Positions 41,278 through 49,508 of a stretch of 64,000 bases of DNA are shown here, piece by piece. Position 1 is the stretch's first letter; each line of letters begins with the position of its first letter. Below the pieces are notes generated by a model. It searched no databases, was not told the origin of the DNA, and saw only the letters and a list, made by a program, of their open reading frames with translations. This DNA comes from Clostridium_AD frigoriphilum (GTDB taxonomy: Bacteria > Bacillota > Clostridia > Clostridiales > Clostridiaceae): NCBI RefSeq assembly GCF_036541405.1, contig NZ_JAZHFS010000003.1, forward strand, positions 186,001 through 250,000. Reading direction: 5' to 3'. The translations under genes and the position numbers were made by a program.

Positions 41278-41694
41278 ATGATTCTAGGTGTAGGTACTGA
41301 TATAGTTGAAATCAGACGAATAAAACATGCAATGGAAAGCAACAATAAATTTTTAGAAAAAATTTTTACAAGTTCAGAACTAGAATATCTTAAAAGTAGA
41401 AATTTAAGGGCTGAATATGTGGCTGGAAGATTTGCTGCAAAAGAAGCTGTAGCAAAAGCTTTAGGAACAGGCTTTAGGGGGTTTGATTTTAAAGACATTG
41501 AAGTTGATCGGACAACCCTTGGAAAACCAGTAGTAATTTTAAAAGGGAAAGCAAAGTTAATAGCTAAAAAAGAAGGTCAATATAATATTCATCTTAGCAT
41601 ATCTCATGGGGAAGAAAGTGCAATTGCTTATGCTATATTAGAAGTTGAAAAGAAAAATGAAGAAGTTGTGGGAATAGCAAAGGTATCTGATTAA
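41278..41694 (+). CDS. acpS: Holo-[acyl-carrier-protein] synthase
   Basis: A 138-residue enzyme that transfers 4'-phosphopantetheine from CoA to acyl carrier protein. The Mg2+ ligands are in 'GVGTDIVEI' (Asp8) and 'GRFAAKEAVAKALG' (Glu56), followed by 'SISHGEESAIAYAI'. A short C-terminal extension (about 15 residues beyond 'ILEVE') is seen. GTGGGAG precedes ATG 41278, and the TTG at 41269 is less likely. The order acpS-lipoprotein-alr-mazEF matches B. subtilis acpS-ydcC-alr-ndoAI-ndoA. Confidence 0.93.
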   Translation: MILGVGTDIVEIRRIKHAMESNNKFLEKIFTSSELEYLKSRNLRAEYVAGRFAAKEAVAKALGTGFRGFDFKDIEVDRTTLGKPVVILKGKAKLIAKKEGQYNIHLSISHGEESAIAYAILEVEKKNEEVVGIAKVSD

Positions 41695-41762
41695 TTATAA
41701 TTAATTGTTTTAGTAATAGTATGTAATCATTAGTAATAGTATAAGTAGTAGAGTAAGCTAAT

Positions 41763-41801
41763 AAGGCTTGCAACAATAATAATTGTTGTATCTCTAGAGA
41801 A
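41763..41801 (-). repeat. Possible core remnant of the palindromic element
   Basis: AGGCTTGCAACAAT, AATAATTGTTG and AGAGAA occur in the order and spacing of the copy D core (AGGTTGCATAACAATT, AATAATTGTTATG, AGAGAA). It lies between acpS and the lipoprotein gene. It is short, so chance similarity of an A+T-rich hairpin cannot be excluded. Confidence 0.4.
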
Positions 41802-41818
41802 ATGCTAGGAGGATAACA

Positions 41819-42433
41819 ATGAAAAAAGTATCGTTATTATTTTTAAGTCTTTTGTTCGTTTTAAGTTCGGTGCTATTTACTTCTTGTGATAAACCCCCAA
41901 AGGATACTAATGACATTACAACTTTTTTAAAAAATATGGATAGCTATACTACAAATATGAACATGGATATAAAGAATGATAAGCAGACAATTAACTATAA
42001 GGCAAAACAATCCTATTTAAAGGGAGGCGGATATAAACTAGAGTTAAACAAAAACAGGGTGTTTATATATAAATCAGATGATAAAATTTATATTAATGAT
42101 AAAAATAATGGAAGGTCATATATACAAAGTAAAAGTTTTGATGAAGTACTTAAACTAAGTTTTATAGGTGAATACATAGGATTATTGTATACTAATGAGG
42201 AAATAAAATATGTTACTAAAAACGTTAATAATATTGAATACACAGTAATTAATTTATTTATACCTGGTAATAATAAAAATATTAATAATGCACTTTTATA
42301 TGTTAATAATAAAAGTATGTTGCCAGAAAAAATGATTATTTATGATACTAGTGGTAAAGAAAAAATTAATATAACATATACTAATTTTATTGCCAACTTA
42401 AAGATTGAACCTAAAGAGTTTAATGTTCCATAA
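41819..42433 (+). CDS. gerS: GerS/YdcC-like outer-surface lipoprotein
   Basis: A 204-residue lipoprotein. The lipobox 'LSSVLFTSC' gives lipidation at about Cys23. The mature part is beta-rich and LolA-like: 'TNMNMDIKNDKQTINYKAKQ', 'NKNRVFIYKSDDKIYINDKN' and 'YVNNKSMLPEKMIIYDTSGK'. Position between acpS and alr is that of ydcC in B. subtilis. In Clostridioides difficile a lipoprotein of this fold, GerS, is encoded next to alr2 and activates the cortex amidase CwlD, and a CwlD-type gene lies nearby. The symbol is by fold and context, not alignment. AGGAGG lies upstream of the ATG. Confidence 0.65.
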   Translation: MKKVSLLFLSLLFVLSSVLFTSCDKPPKDTNDITTFLKNMDSYTTNMNMDIKNDKQTINYKAKQSYLKGGGYKLELNKNRVFIYKSDDKIYINDKNNGRSYIQSKSFDEVLKLSFIGEYIGLLYTNEEIKYVTKNVNNIEYTVINLFIPGNNKNINNALLYVNNKSMLPEKMIIYDTSGKEKINITYTNFIANLKIEPKEFNVP

Positions 42434-42470
42434 TGTATATTAAATTTTAGTAACAAATGAGGTGAAGGTA

Positions 42471-43631
42471 ATGTTTAAACATTTAAGACCAGCATGGGCT
42501 GAGGTTGATTTAGATAAACTAGCACATAACATGCGTGAGATTAGACGAATAACGAAAAGTAAAAAAATTATGGCAGTTGTAAAGGCAGACGCTTATGGGC
42601 ATGGGGCTGTAGATGTAGCCCCAGTACTACTTGAAAATGGTGCAGATAGTTTAGCCGTTGCAATGTTAAGTGAAGCAATGGAACTCAGGCGCTCGGGTAT
42701 AGAATGCCCAATAATGATATTAGGTTTTACGCCACCGGAACTTATAGACAATTTATTAAAATATGATATTGAACAAACTGTATTTTCATATGAATTTGCA
42801 AAACAATTATCAAAGATGGCTCAAGACGAAAATAAAATAGCAAAAATACACATAGCCCTAGATACAGGGATGGGTAGAATAGGTTTTTTACCAAATGATG
42901 AAAGTGTACAAGAGGTATATAAGATAAGTTTATTACCTAACATAACTTTGGAAGGAATTTTTTGCCATTTTTCAACTGCAGATGAAAAAGATAAGACATA
43001 TACTAATATCCAAGTGGAAAAATTTGATGAGTTTTATCAAAAATTAAAAGCAAAAAAAGTTTACATAAACACAAGACATATTGCCAATAGTGCAGCTATC
43101 ATAGATTTACCTGAAATCCATTATGAGGCAGTACGGCCAGGAATAATAATTTATGGTTACTATCCATCTGATGAGGTAAATAAGGAAAAGTTAGATTTAT
43201 TACCAGTCATGACTTTAAAAACAAATGTTGTACATATAAAAACGTTGCCACCTGGAGAATATGTGGGTTACGGAAGAAAATATAAAACAGATAAAGAAAG
43301 TGTTATAGCAACACTTCCAATTGGTTATGCTGATGGATATACACGGCTTTTATTTCAAAAGGCAAAGGTTATTATAAAAGGTGAATTTGCTCCAGTTATA
43401 GGGAAAATTTGTATGGATCAGTGCATGATCGATATTACAAGGATCAATGAAGTAAAAGTTGGGGACGAGGTTATACTAATAGGTGAAGATGGAAATAATA
43501 AATTTAATGCAGACATTGTCGGCGGACTAATAGATACTATAAGTTATGAGATAGTTTGTATGATTGGGAAAAGAGTTCCGAGAGTATATATCAAGCAAGG
43601 TGAAGTTGTAAAGATAAAAGAGTATGTATAA
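42471..43631 (+). CDS. alr: Alanine racemase
   Basis: A 386-residue PLP enzyme making D-alanine for peptidoglycan. The PLP lysine is Lys38 in 'MAVVKADAYGHGA'. 'IALDTGMGRIGF' and 'FCHFSTADEKD' follow in the TIM barrel. The catalytic tyrosine lies in 'YVGYGRKYKT', and 'GKICMDQCMIDIT' is in the C-terminal beta domain. GAGGTG precedes ATG 42471; the GTG at 42462 overlaps it. It lies 37 bases after the lipoprotein gene, so the two are probably co-transcribed, as gerS and alr2 are in C. difficile. Confidence 0.96.
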   Translation: MFKHLRPAWAEVDLDKLAHNMREIRRITKSKKIMAVVKADAYGHGAVDVAPVLLENGADSLAVAMLSEAMELRRSGIECPIMILGFTPPELIDNLLKYDIEQTVFSYEFAKQLSKMAQDENKIAKIHIALDTGMGRIGFLPNDESVQEVYKISLLPNITLEGIFCHFSTADEKDKTYTNIQVEKFDEFYQKLKAKKVYINTRHIANSAAIIDLPEIHYEAVRPGIIIYGYYPSDEVNKEKLDLLPVMTLKTNVVHIKTLPPGEYVGYGRKYKTDKESVIATLPIGYADGYTRLLFQKAKVIIKGEFAPVIGKICMDQCMIDITRINEVKVGDEVILIGEDGNNKFNADIVGGLIDTISYEIVCMIGKRVPRVYIKQGEVVKIKEYV

Positions 43632-43689
43632 TAATACCATTTTATGTAAAATAACTTGTTGAAAAAAGGCGAAAAAACGAATAATTTCT

Positions 43690-43719
43690 TTGACAGATTG
43701 ACATAGATTGAATTATAAT
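43690..43719 (+). promoter_or_regulatory. mazEF promoter
   Basis: TTGACA (43690-43695), an 18-base spacer and TATAAT (43714-43719), 50 bases before the mazE start. The toxin-antitoxin pair can therefore be expressed separately from alr. Confidence 0.7.
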
Positions 43720-43768
43720 AATTTTATACATATTGTTGTTTTACTAAATAGGAGGTATTAAATTTTCT

Positions 43769-44089
43769 ATGTCGACTTCAAAGAAATTAGTAATAAACCT
43801 CTCGGAGGAACTTTACATTGAATTTAATAAGACACTTAAAAAAGATTGTAAAAAAAGAAGTGTATTTATTAGGGATGCTATAATACTATATATTGAGGAA
43901 AAGAAAAGACTTAATTATATAGATAGAATGAAACAAGGATATTTAGAAATGGCTGAGTTAAATTTAAAAATAGCTAATATGGGTTTTGAAAAAGATATTA
44001 AAGAGTTTAAAGAATACGAAGTTAAGCTTTCGGAGAGTGATTTGTCAAATGACAACAATAGTAAAAAGAGGAGATATATTTTATGCTGA
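43769..44089 (+). CDS. mazE: MazE/NdoAI-type antitoxin, ribbon-helix-helix
   Basis: A 106-residue antitoxin. The N-terminal ribbon-helix-helix ('KKLVINLSEELYIEFNKTLK', 'SVFIRDAIILYIEEKKR') binds operator DNA as a dimer, and the C-terminal half binds and inhibits the toxin. The layout is that of B. subtilis NdoAI (EndoAI), and this copy is slightly longer. AGGAGG lies about 13 bases before ATG 43769, rather far. The last 41 bases overlap the toxin gene, coupling translation. Confidence 0.85.
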   Translation: MSTSKKLVINLSEELYIEFNKTLKKDCKKRSVFIRDAIILYIEEKKRLNYIDRMKQGYLEMAELNLKIANMGFEKDIKEFKEYEVKLSESDLSNDNNSKKRRYILC

Positions 44090-44396
44090 TCTGAGCCCGG
44101 TTGTAGGCTCAGAGCAAGGCGGGATTAGACCAGTAATTATACTTCAAAATGACATCGGCAACAAGTACAGTCCCACTATTATTATTGCAGCTATTACTTC
44201 TCAGATAAATAAAGCAAAACTCCCTACTCATGTTGAAATTTCTTCAGAAGAGTATGGTCTAAACAAAGATTCTGTGGTTTTGCTGGAACAAATAAGAACA
44301 TTGGATAAAAAAAGATTAAAAGAAAAAATTGGTCACATGACTGATGGTGATATGAAAAAAGTAGATACAGCACTTTTGATAAGTGTAGGTTTATAA
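44049..44396 (+). CDS. mazF: MazF/NdoA-type endoribonuclease toxin
   Basis: A 115-residue PemK/MazF-fold RNase that cuts mRNA at a short motif. It has 'VKRGDIFYADLSPVVGSEQG', 'GIRPVIILQNDIGNKYSPT' and 'VLLEQIRTLDKKRLKEKIGH', matching EndoA almost segment by segment. The conserved catalytic Arg lies in 'GGIRPV' and the Thr in 'IAAITSQ'. The start ATG 44049 lies inside the end of mazE, with GGAGAG upstream; the longer frame from 43986 is rejected. A terminator follows directly. Confidence 0.95.
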   Translation: MTTIVKRGDIFYADLSPVVGSEQGGIRPVIILQNDIGNKYSPTIIIAAITSQINKAKLPTHVEISSEEYGLNKDSVVLLEQIRTLDKKRLKEKIGHMTDGDMKKVDTALLISVGL

Positions 44397-44434
44397 AATA
44401 GATAAGGGTATTTAATGCCCTTATCTATTTTATT
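44396..44434 (+). terminator. Terminator of mazEF
   Basis: AAATAGATAAGGG (44396-44408) pairs with CCCTTATCTATTT (44418-44430), followed by T-rich sequence. The left arm includes the last base of the stop codon. Confidence 0.85.
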
Positions 44435-44645
44435 GAACTATATAGAGGTTATTAAAATAGAGAAATAATAAAATAATGTAGAAGTTCTTATCATAAAGGG
44501 TGAGCTTACTACTAGAATACATAATAATTTAAAGAATATTCACGAAATTTTTATATTAAAATTTATTAAGGCATTGTCATTATGTTATAATGTTATTAAT
44601 GATTTTACTGTAATGATTATATAAACGTGGTAAGGAGATTTTAAT

Positions 44646-45332
44646 ATGATACAAGTGAAAAAAGTAACTAAGATTTATGATAATAATGTAATAGCTTTAT
44701 CGAATATTGACATTACGATTGAAAAGGGGGAATTTGTATTCCTTGTAGGACCTAGTGGAGCGGGTAAATCTACTTTTGTTAAAATACTTTTAAAAGAGGT
44801 AGAACCAACTACAGGTAGTGTTATTATAAATGATGTAGATATAACAAACATACTTAGAAAGAATATACCGTATTACAGAAGAAAGATTGGAGTGGTTTTC
44901 CAGGATTTTAGATTAATTGATACCTTAAATGTTTATGAAAATGTGGCATTCGCACTCAGGGCTACAGAATGTTCTGCAAAGGATATTAGAAAAAGGGTAC
45001 CTTATGTCTTAGATTTAGTTGGACTGTCGAAAAAACATATGGCTTTCCCTAATGAAATTTCAGGTGGAGAAAAACAAAGAGTTTCTCTTGCAAGGGCTAT
45101 AGTAAATAATCCCACTTTGCTAATAGCAGATGAGCCAACAGGAAATTTAGATCCAGAAACTGCATTAGGAATTATGGATATTTTAAATGATATTAACAAA
45201 GCAGGTACCACTGTAGTTATGGCAACGCATGCTAAGAATATAGTGGATGCTATGAAGAAAAGAGTGCTCGCTATAGAAAAAGGTGTTTTAGTTAGAGACG
45301 AGCAGAGGGGAAGATACGGTTATGAAGATTAG
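44646..45332 (+). CDS. ftsE: Cell division ATP-binding protein FtsE
   Basis: A 228-residue ABC ATPase that, with FtsX, transmits cytosolic ATP hydrolysis to peptidoglycan hydrolases outside. Walker A is GPSGAGKST (residues 35-43), the Q-loop is in 'GVVFQDFRLIDTLNV', the signature is 'EISGGEKQRVSLARA' and Walker B is 'LLIADEPTGNLDPETA'. AAGGAG precedes the ATG. It overlaps ftsX by 11 bases. A long A+T-rich leader without a clear -35 lies upstream. Confidence 0.95.
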   Translation: MIQVKKVTKIYDNNVIALSNIDITIEKGEFVFLVGPSGAGKSTFVKILLKEVEPTTGSVIINDVDITNILRKNIPYYRRKIGVVFQDFRLIDTLNVYENVAFALRATECSAKDIRKRVPYVLDLVGLSKKHMAFPNEISGGEKQRVSLARAIVNNPTLLIADEPTGNLDPETALGIMDILNDINKAGTTVVMATHAKNIVDAMKKRVLAIEKGVLVRDEQRGRYGYED

Positions 45333-46206
45333 TACAATTAAATATTTTATCATGGATGCTTTAAAGAGTTTAAAAAGAAATAAAACCGTTAGTATAGCGT
45401 CGGTAGCTACAGTTGCAGCTACGCTATTTATTTTAGGCGTATTTTTGCTAATTGTTTTTAATGTTAACGCAGGAGTTCAGGAGTTAGGAGCTAAGCTTGA
45501 AGCTACGGTTTATCTTAAAGATAATATAACAATAGCAGACAAGTCAGCTGTAGAAAGAACTTTGAATGGAGTAGAGGGAGTTTCAAGTATTAAGTTTGAA
45601 GATAAGAATGATGCACTAAACAATGCAAAGAAACAATTTGGTAAGGAAAACGAATCCTTAACTAAAGGAATGGAAAAAGTTTTTCCAACTGCATATGTTG
45701 TAAAGGTAGAAAAGCCTGAGATGATAAGTAATGTTGTTAAGGCTGCTACTGGATTAAAAGGTATAGAGAAAATTAAGGATGGACGGGAAATCGTTGATAA
45801 GGTTATAAAAATAACGAATACTCTTAAAATTGTAGGGAGTGTATTATTTGCAATCCTAATAAGTGTATCTTTATTTTTAATTGGAAACACAATTAAACTT
45901 ACAGTATACTCTAGAAAAAAAGAAATAGGAATTATGAAATTCGTTGGTGCAACTGATTGGTTCATAAGATGGCCGTTTATTATTGAAGGAATGCTTCTTG
46001 GCATATCAGGAGCAATTATTTCTACTGGGGTATTGTATTATGCTTATAAACTAGTTTTTGAGAAGGTTACTAGTGCGTTACTCGGAATTACATTAATTAA
46101 TCCTTATATTATATTAAGCACAACTTTATGGCAGTTTATGTTAGGTGGCTTAATTATTGGAGCGTTAGGAAGTTCTATATCAATAAGAAAGTTCTTGATT
46201 GTATAA
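45322..46206 (+). CDS. ftsX: Cell division membrane protein FtsX
   Basis: A 294-residue membrane partner of FtsE. Helix 1 (about residues 22-45) follows 'MDALKSLKRNKTVSIASVAT'. An extracellular loop of about 120 residues comes next ('TVYLKDNITIADKSAVERTL'). A three-helix FtsX domain follows, with 'YSRKKEIGIMKFVGATDWFI', the typical coupling segment. Translational overlap with ftsE indicates a fixed complex. The next gene is a ctp peptidase, as in Bacillus (ftsEX-ctpB). Confidence 0.95.
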   Translation: MKISTIKYFIMDALKSLKRNKTVSIASVATVAATLFILGVFLLIVFNVNAGVQELGAKLEATVYLKDNITIADKSAVERTLNGVEGVSSIKFEDKNDALNNAKKQFGKENESLTKGMEKVFPTAYVVKVEKPEMISNVVKAATGLKGIEKIKDGREIVDKVIKITNTLKIVGSVLFAILISVSLFLIGNTIKLTVYSRKKEIGIMKFVGATDWFIRWPFIIEGMLLGISGAIISTGVLYYAYKLVFEKVTSALLGITLINPYIILSTTLWQFMLGGLIIGALGSSISIRKFLIV

Positions 46207-46275
46207 TATTAAAGTTTAATTTGTAAAGTTTTTAATGATATGCGAAGCTATTTATATTATAGAAACTTTAAAACT

Positions 46276-46316
46276 AACGATTTTAGAAGGGAATTAGTTC
46301 CCTTCTAAAATGTCGT
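46276..46316 (+). terminator. Hairpin downstream of ftsX
   Basis: TTTTAGAAGGGAA (46281-46293) pairs perfectly with TTCCCTTCTAAAA (46298-46310), extended by AACGA/TCGTT with a bulge. No T-run follows, so it may be a weak terminator or a transcript-stabilising hairpin. Confidence 0.55.
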
Positions 46317-46399
46317 TAAATATGTTTATTTAATATTAGTGTTATAAATTATATATAATTACATAATAATATATAGAGAATCACAAAGAGGTGTATAAA

Positions 46400-47680
46400 A
46401 TGAGTGATGAAAATAAGTTTAATAGTTTTAAAACTGTTGGAAATGATAGTGAAGGATTTAAAGGGAGAAAAAAGAAACAAATTATATGGATTGTAGTGTT
46501 ACTTATTATTACTAATTGTATAACTTTGTTTGTTTCAAATCAGATTTCTTTAGGAACCCCAAACGGTAAAGTAATAATTGCAAGAGATGATTATGAACAA
46601 GTATTAAAGTTCCAAAAACTATTTTTAGTCAGGAATAAATTATATCAGTATTATGATGGTAAAATTAGTGATGATGTTTTAGTAGAGGGAGCTATAAAGG
46701 GTATGACTAATTCCTTAAATGATCCTTATACAGTTTTCATGAACAAAAAAGAGTATACAGATTTTAATACTACAACAGTAGGTGCTTACACTGGTCTTGG
46801 TCTACAAGTGGGAGTTAAAGACGATAACATAGTTGTAATTTCAACATTTGATGATTCACCAGCTAAAAAGGCAGGAATAATTTCTGGGGATATCATAAAA
46901 AAGGTTAATTCAACTGAAGTGACTGGGAAAGAATTAGAAAAGGCAGTTGCTATGATGAAAGGTAAAGAAGGCGGGGCAGTTACATTAACACTTAGTAGAA
47001 AAGGAAAAGCTAATTTTAATGTTAATATGAAACGTGCTACTATCGATTTAGTAACAGTTAAGGGTGAGATGTTACCAAATAAAATTGGATATATCCAACT
47101 TACAATGTTTGATGAACATACTGCTGCTAATTTCAATAAAAAATTAGCGGAATTACAAAGTAAGGGAATGAAGAGTTTAATAGTAGATGAAAGAGGGAAT
47201 CCAGGCGGACTTTTAGATCAGGTTGTAGAATTAACATCTAATTTCGTACCTAAGGGAAAGAATATAGTATATACAATAGACAAAAACAAGAAAAAAACTG
47301 AGTATAAGTCAAAGGGTGGCATAGCAATAGGAATGCCATTAACTGTACTAACGGATTCGGGATCAGCAAGTGCTTCAGAAATTTTTGCAGGTGCTATAAG
47401 AGACTATAAAGTTGGTACGCTGGTTGGAGAAAAAACCTTTGGTAAGGGTATAGTTCAAACTATGCTTTCTGGAAGTAATAGTGGGTTTAATGATGGTACT
47501 GCATTAAAGGTAACTATATCAAAATATTATACTCCAAATGGTGAAAATATACAGCATATTGGAATTAAACCAGGAGTGGCAGTAGTGTATCCACAAGCAC
47601 TTAAAGAGAAGGTATATAATAGAGCTTTAGATCCACAATTTAAAAAAGCTTTGGAGATAGCTACGGATAAAATCAAGTAA
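46400..47680 (+). CDS. ctpB: S41 family C-terminal processing peptidase
   Basis: A 426-residue signal-anchored serine protease. One transmembrane helix is at about residues 27-48, then a cap region, a PDZ domain (about 130-200, 'GLGLQVGVKDDNIVVISTF', 'SGDIIKKVNSTEVTGKELEK') and the S41 core with 'DERGNPGGLLDQ'. The catalytic serine is in 'TDSGSASASEIFAGA' (Ser324) and the lysine in 'GEKTFGKGIVQ' (Lys349). The family trims C-termini of envelope or spore signalling proteins. The symbol follows B. subtilis synteny (ftsEX-ctpB-minJ). GAGGTG precedes ATG 46400. A terminator follows. Confidence 0.9.
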   Translation: MSDENKFNSFKTVGNDSEGFKGRKKKQIIWIVVLLIITNCITLFVSNQISLGTPNGKVIIARDDYEQVLKFQKLFLVRNKLYQYYDGKISDDVLVEGAIKGMTNSLNDPYTVFMNKKEYTDFNTTTVGAYTGLGLQVGVKDDNIVVISTFDDSPAKKAGIISGDIIKKVNSTEVTGKELEKAVAMMKGKEGGAVTLTLSRKGKANFNVNMKRATIDLVTVKGEMLPNKIGYIQLTMFDEHTAANFNKKLAELQSKGMKSLIVDERGNPGGLLDQVVELTSNFVPKGKNIVYTIDKNKKKTEYKSKGGIAIGMPLTVLTDSGSASASEIFAGAIRDYKVGTLVGEKTFGKGIVQTMLSGSNSGFNDGTALKVTISKYYTPNGENIQHIGIKPGVAVVYPQALKEKVYNRALDPQFKKALEIATDKIK

Positions 47681-47687
47681 TAATTAA

Positions 47688-47725
47688 CAAATATCTACCA
47701 ATAATATGGTAGATATTTGGTTTTT
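47688..47725 (+). terminator. Terminator after the ctp gene
   Basis: CAAATATCTACC (47688-47699) pairs with GGTAGATATTTG (47708-47719), followed by G and T5. Confidence 0.85.
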
Positions 47726-47794
47726 AAGAACATTTTTGTTAATGAGGCTATTACTTTAATAAACTTCATTAATATGGGAGGAGAATTTTATCCA

Positions 47795-49183
47795 ATGGAG
47801 ATTGCAATACATACTTTAAGAGCAGTTGCATATGCAATTGCGGACCCTTCAAATGCGTTTATTTTAATAATGATTGCATTGATTTTTTATAATAAAAACA
47901 AGAAAATTGCTGCTATGCAGAAGATGATAATGGGAGAAAGTTTAGACTCACCATTTGAATTAACTATTTCTCAAATTGTAATAGGTATTTTTGCTGGGGC
48001 TGCAGCTAGTCTAATATTTACGTACGCAGGATTAGTTTTTGATGAAAACTCAAACATTTATTTATTGTTTATGGTTTCGTTATTTTTTATGGCATTTAAG
48101 CCTAGATTTATTTGCTTTTCTTATTCTGGTGCAATACTAGGTATAGCCAGTTTATTGTTTAAATATGCAGCCAATAAATTAAATATGCCACAATTAGATG
48201 TTATAAACATTGATATTTTGACTTTAATGACACTGGTTGGAATATTACATATTGTAGAGGGAAGTCTAGTAATGATAGATGGTTCAAGAGGAGCTATTCC
48301 GGTATTTACCAACAGAGATAACAAAATTGTTGGTGGGTTCGCATTAAAAAGATACTGGGCGTTACCGATTGCACTACTTATACTTTTAAGTGCAACTTCA
48401 TCGAATTTAGTGGTTGGACAGAGCGTAATGATCCCTGAATGGAGACATTTAATAAAGGGTGATATAATAGATCAAATTGTGAAGAATTCGGTTATAGCCT
48501 CGATTGCATTGTATGGGGTCATAGGTTATAGTGGCATTACGTTTACTAAGAGTAAGAGGGCGAAGACTCTTACTTCAGGTGCTTTAATTATGGTTTATGG
48601 ATTATCGCTAACAGCCGTAGCACAACTCGCAGTATTAGGTACGGCGTATAAATTTTTTATTCTAATATTTGCGGCAGTAGTACACGAGGCAATGCTTAGA
48701 CTAGAAAAGCATATGGAGTTCACGATGAAACCTAAATTTAGCAGTAGTGATGAGGGAATTATGGTTCTTGCAGTAGCCCCTAAATCTCCTGCTTTTCAAA
48801 TGGGAATTGAAAGTGGAGACTTGATAGTTGAGCTTAATGGTAAAGCAATAGAGGCTGAGGAAGAAATCTTTAATATAATTAAAGGGAATTTTAGTTCGCT
48901 ATCTTTAAAAATTAAGAAACCCTTTGGAGATCTTAAAAATGTAAATTATAGCAATATAGCTTCGAACAAAAGGCTAGGAATAGTAATAGTACCTAGGGAG
49001 ATACCTAAAGATACCGCTATAGTTAATATGAATGATGAGACATTTAAAGAGGTAATTGACAAAATAAAAAATAAAGATAAAGATAAAGACATAAAACAAG
49101 ATAAAGACATAAAACAAGAGGAAGATCAAAACAAAGGTCAAGATCAAAATCAAGACCAAAATCAAGATCAAGACAAAAAATAA
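47795..49183 (+). CDS. minJ: MinJ-like polytopic membrane protein with PDZ domain
   Basis: A 462-residue protein. Seven or eight transmembrane helices occupy about residues 1-325. A PDZ domain (about 325-400, 'GIMVLAVAPKSPAFQMGI', 'SGDLIVELNGKAIEAEEEIF') follows, and the end is a charged, repetitive tail of K, D and Q (from about 425). MinJ of B. subtilis has this topology, lies in the same neighbourhood (ftsEX-ctpB-swrA-minJ, upstream of uvrBA), and links DivIVA to MinD in division-site selection. The name rests on topology and synteny. GGGAGGAG lies before ATG 47795; the longer frame from 47717 starts in the terminator. Confidence 0.7.
   Translation: MEIAIHTLRAVAYAIADPSNAFILIMIALIFYNKNKKIAAMQKMIMGESLDSPFELTISQIVIGIFAGAAASLIFTYAGLVFDENSNIYLLFMVSLFFMAFKPRFICFSYSGAILGIASLLFKYAANKLNMPQLDVINIDILTLMTLVGILHIVEGSLVMIDGSRGAIPVFTNRDNKIVGGFALKRYWALPIALLILLSATSSNLVVGQSVMIPEWRHLIKGDIIDQIVKNSVIASIALYGVIGYSGITFTKSKRAKTLTSGALIMVYGLSLTAVAQLAVLGTAYKFFILIFAAVVHEAMLRLEKHMEFTMKPKFSSSDEGIMVLAVAPKSPAFQMGIESGDLIVELNGKAIEAEEEIFNIIKGNFSSLSLKIKKPFGDLKNVNYSNIASNKRLGIVIVPREIPKDTAIVNMNDETFKEVIDKIKNKDKDKDIKQDKDIKQEEDQNKGQDQNQDQNQDQDKK
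49067..49182 (+). repeat. Low-complexity coding repeat in the minJ-like tail
   Basis: Short imperfect units of AAAGATAAAGA / ATAAAACAAGA followed by ATCAAGACCAA types encode K-D-K-D, I-K-Q-D-K-D and D-Q-N-Q runs. The period is 6-18 bases. The tract could expand or contract by slippage without breaking the frame when whole codons are involved. Confidence 0.7.
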
Positions 49184-49195
49184 AGATGAGTTTTA

Positions 49196-49430
49196 AATCT
49201 TTCATAGAGAATTCTACAACTAAAAGTATATATTGCTGAAATACGTTCACATCGCTAAGTAATTCTAAAATTCATTTTGTTTTCAGTTGCTAAAAAATGC
49301 AAACTCGCTTCACTCAAACATGCATTTTTCTTCACGCATCTGAAAATAAAATAAATTAAGAATTACTAAGGCTTGTTCAAACGTATTATGCGCAATATAT
49401 ACTTTTGTTAGCATTCTCTAAGAAAAGTAT
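49196..49430. repeat. Second type of long palindromic element
   Basis: About 220-235 bp, just after the minJ-like gene. Left-arm blocks AGAGAATTCTA, AAAAGTATATATTGC, AATACGTT, AGTAATTCT, TTTTGTTTTCAG and AAAAAATGCA recur as complements in reverse order on the right: TGCATTTTTC, CTGAAAATAAAAT, AGAATTACT, AACGTATT, GCAATATATACTTTT, and GCATTCTCT. The arms are about 100 bases each with a small central loop. The design is like copies A-D but the sequence is unrelated. No coding frame is plausible. Confidence 0.75.
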
Positions 49431-49437
49431 AGAATTC

Positions 49438-49482
49438 ATAATAAATATATATATGTTATTGCAACATATATATATTTATTAT
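49438..49482. repeat. Perfect 20-bp A+T hairpin
   Basis: A 20-base arm (49438-49457) and its exact complement (49463-49482) around the loop ATTGC. It lies just upstream of the secreted protein gene at 49509 and could be the terminator of upstream transcripts or a leader hairpin. No T-run follows. Confidence 0.65.
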
Positions 49483-49508
49483 GGGGATATTAATAACGGG
49501 TGATGTTT

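Noticed and set aside
47717..47794. Longer N-terminus for the MinJ-like protein
   Set aside because: The extension begins inside the terminator of the ctp gene, while a strong binding site precedes ATG 47795.
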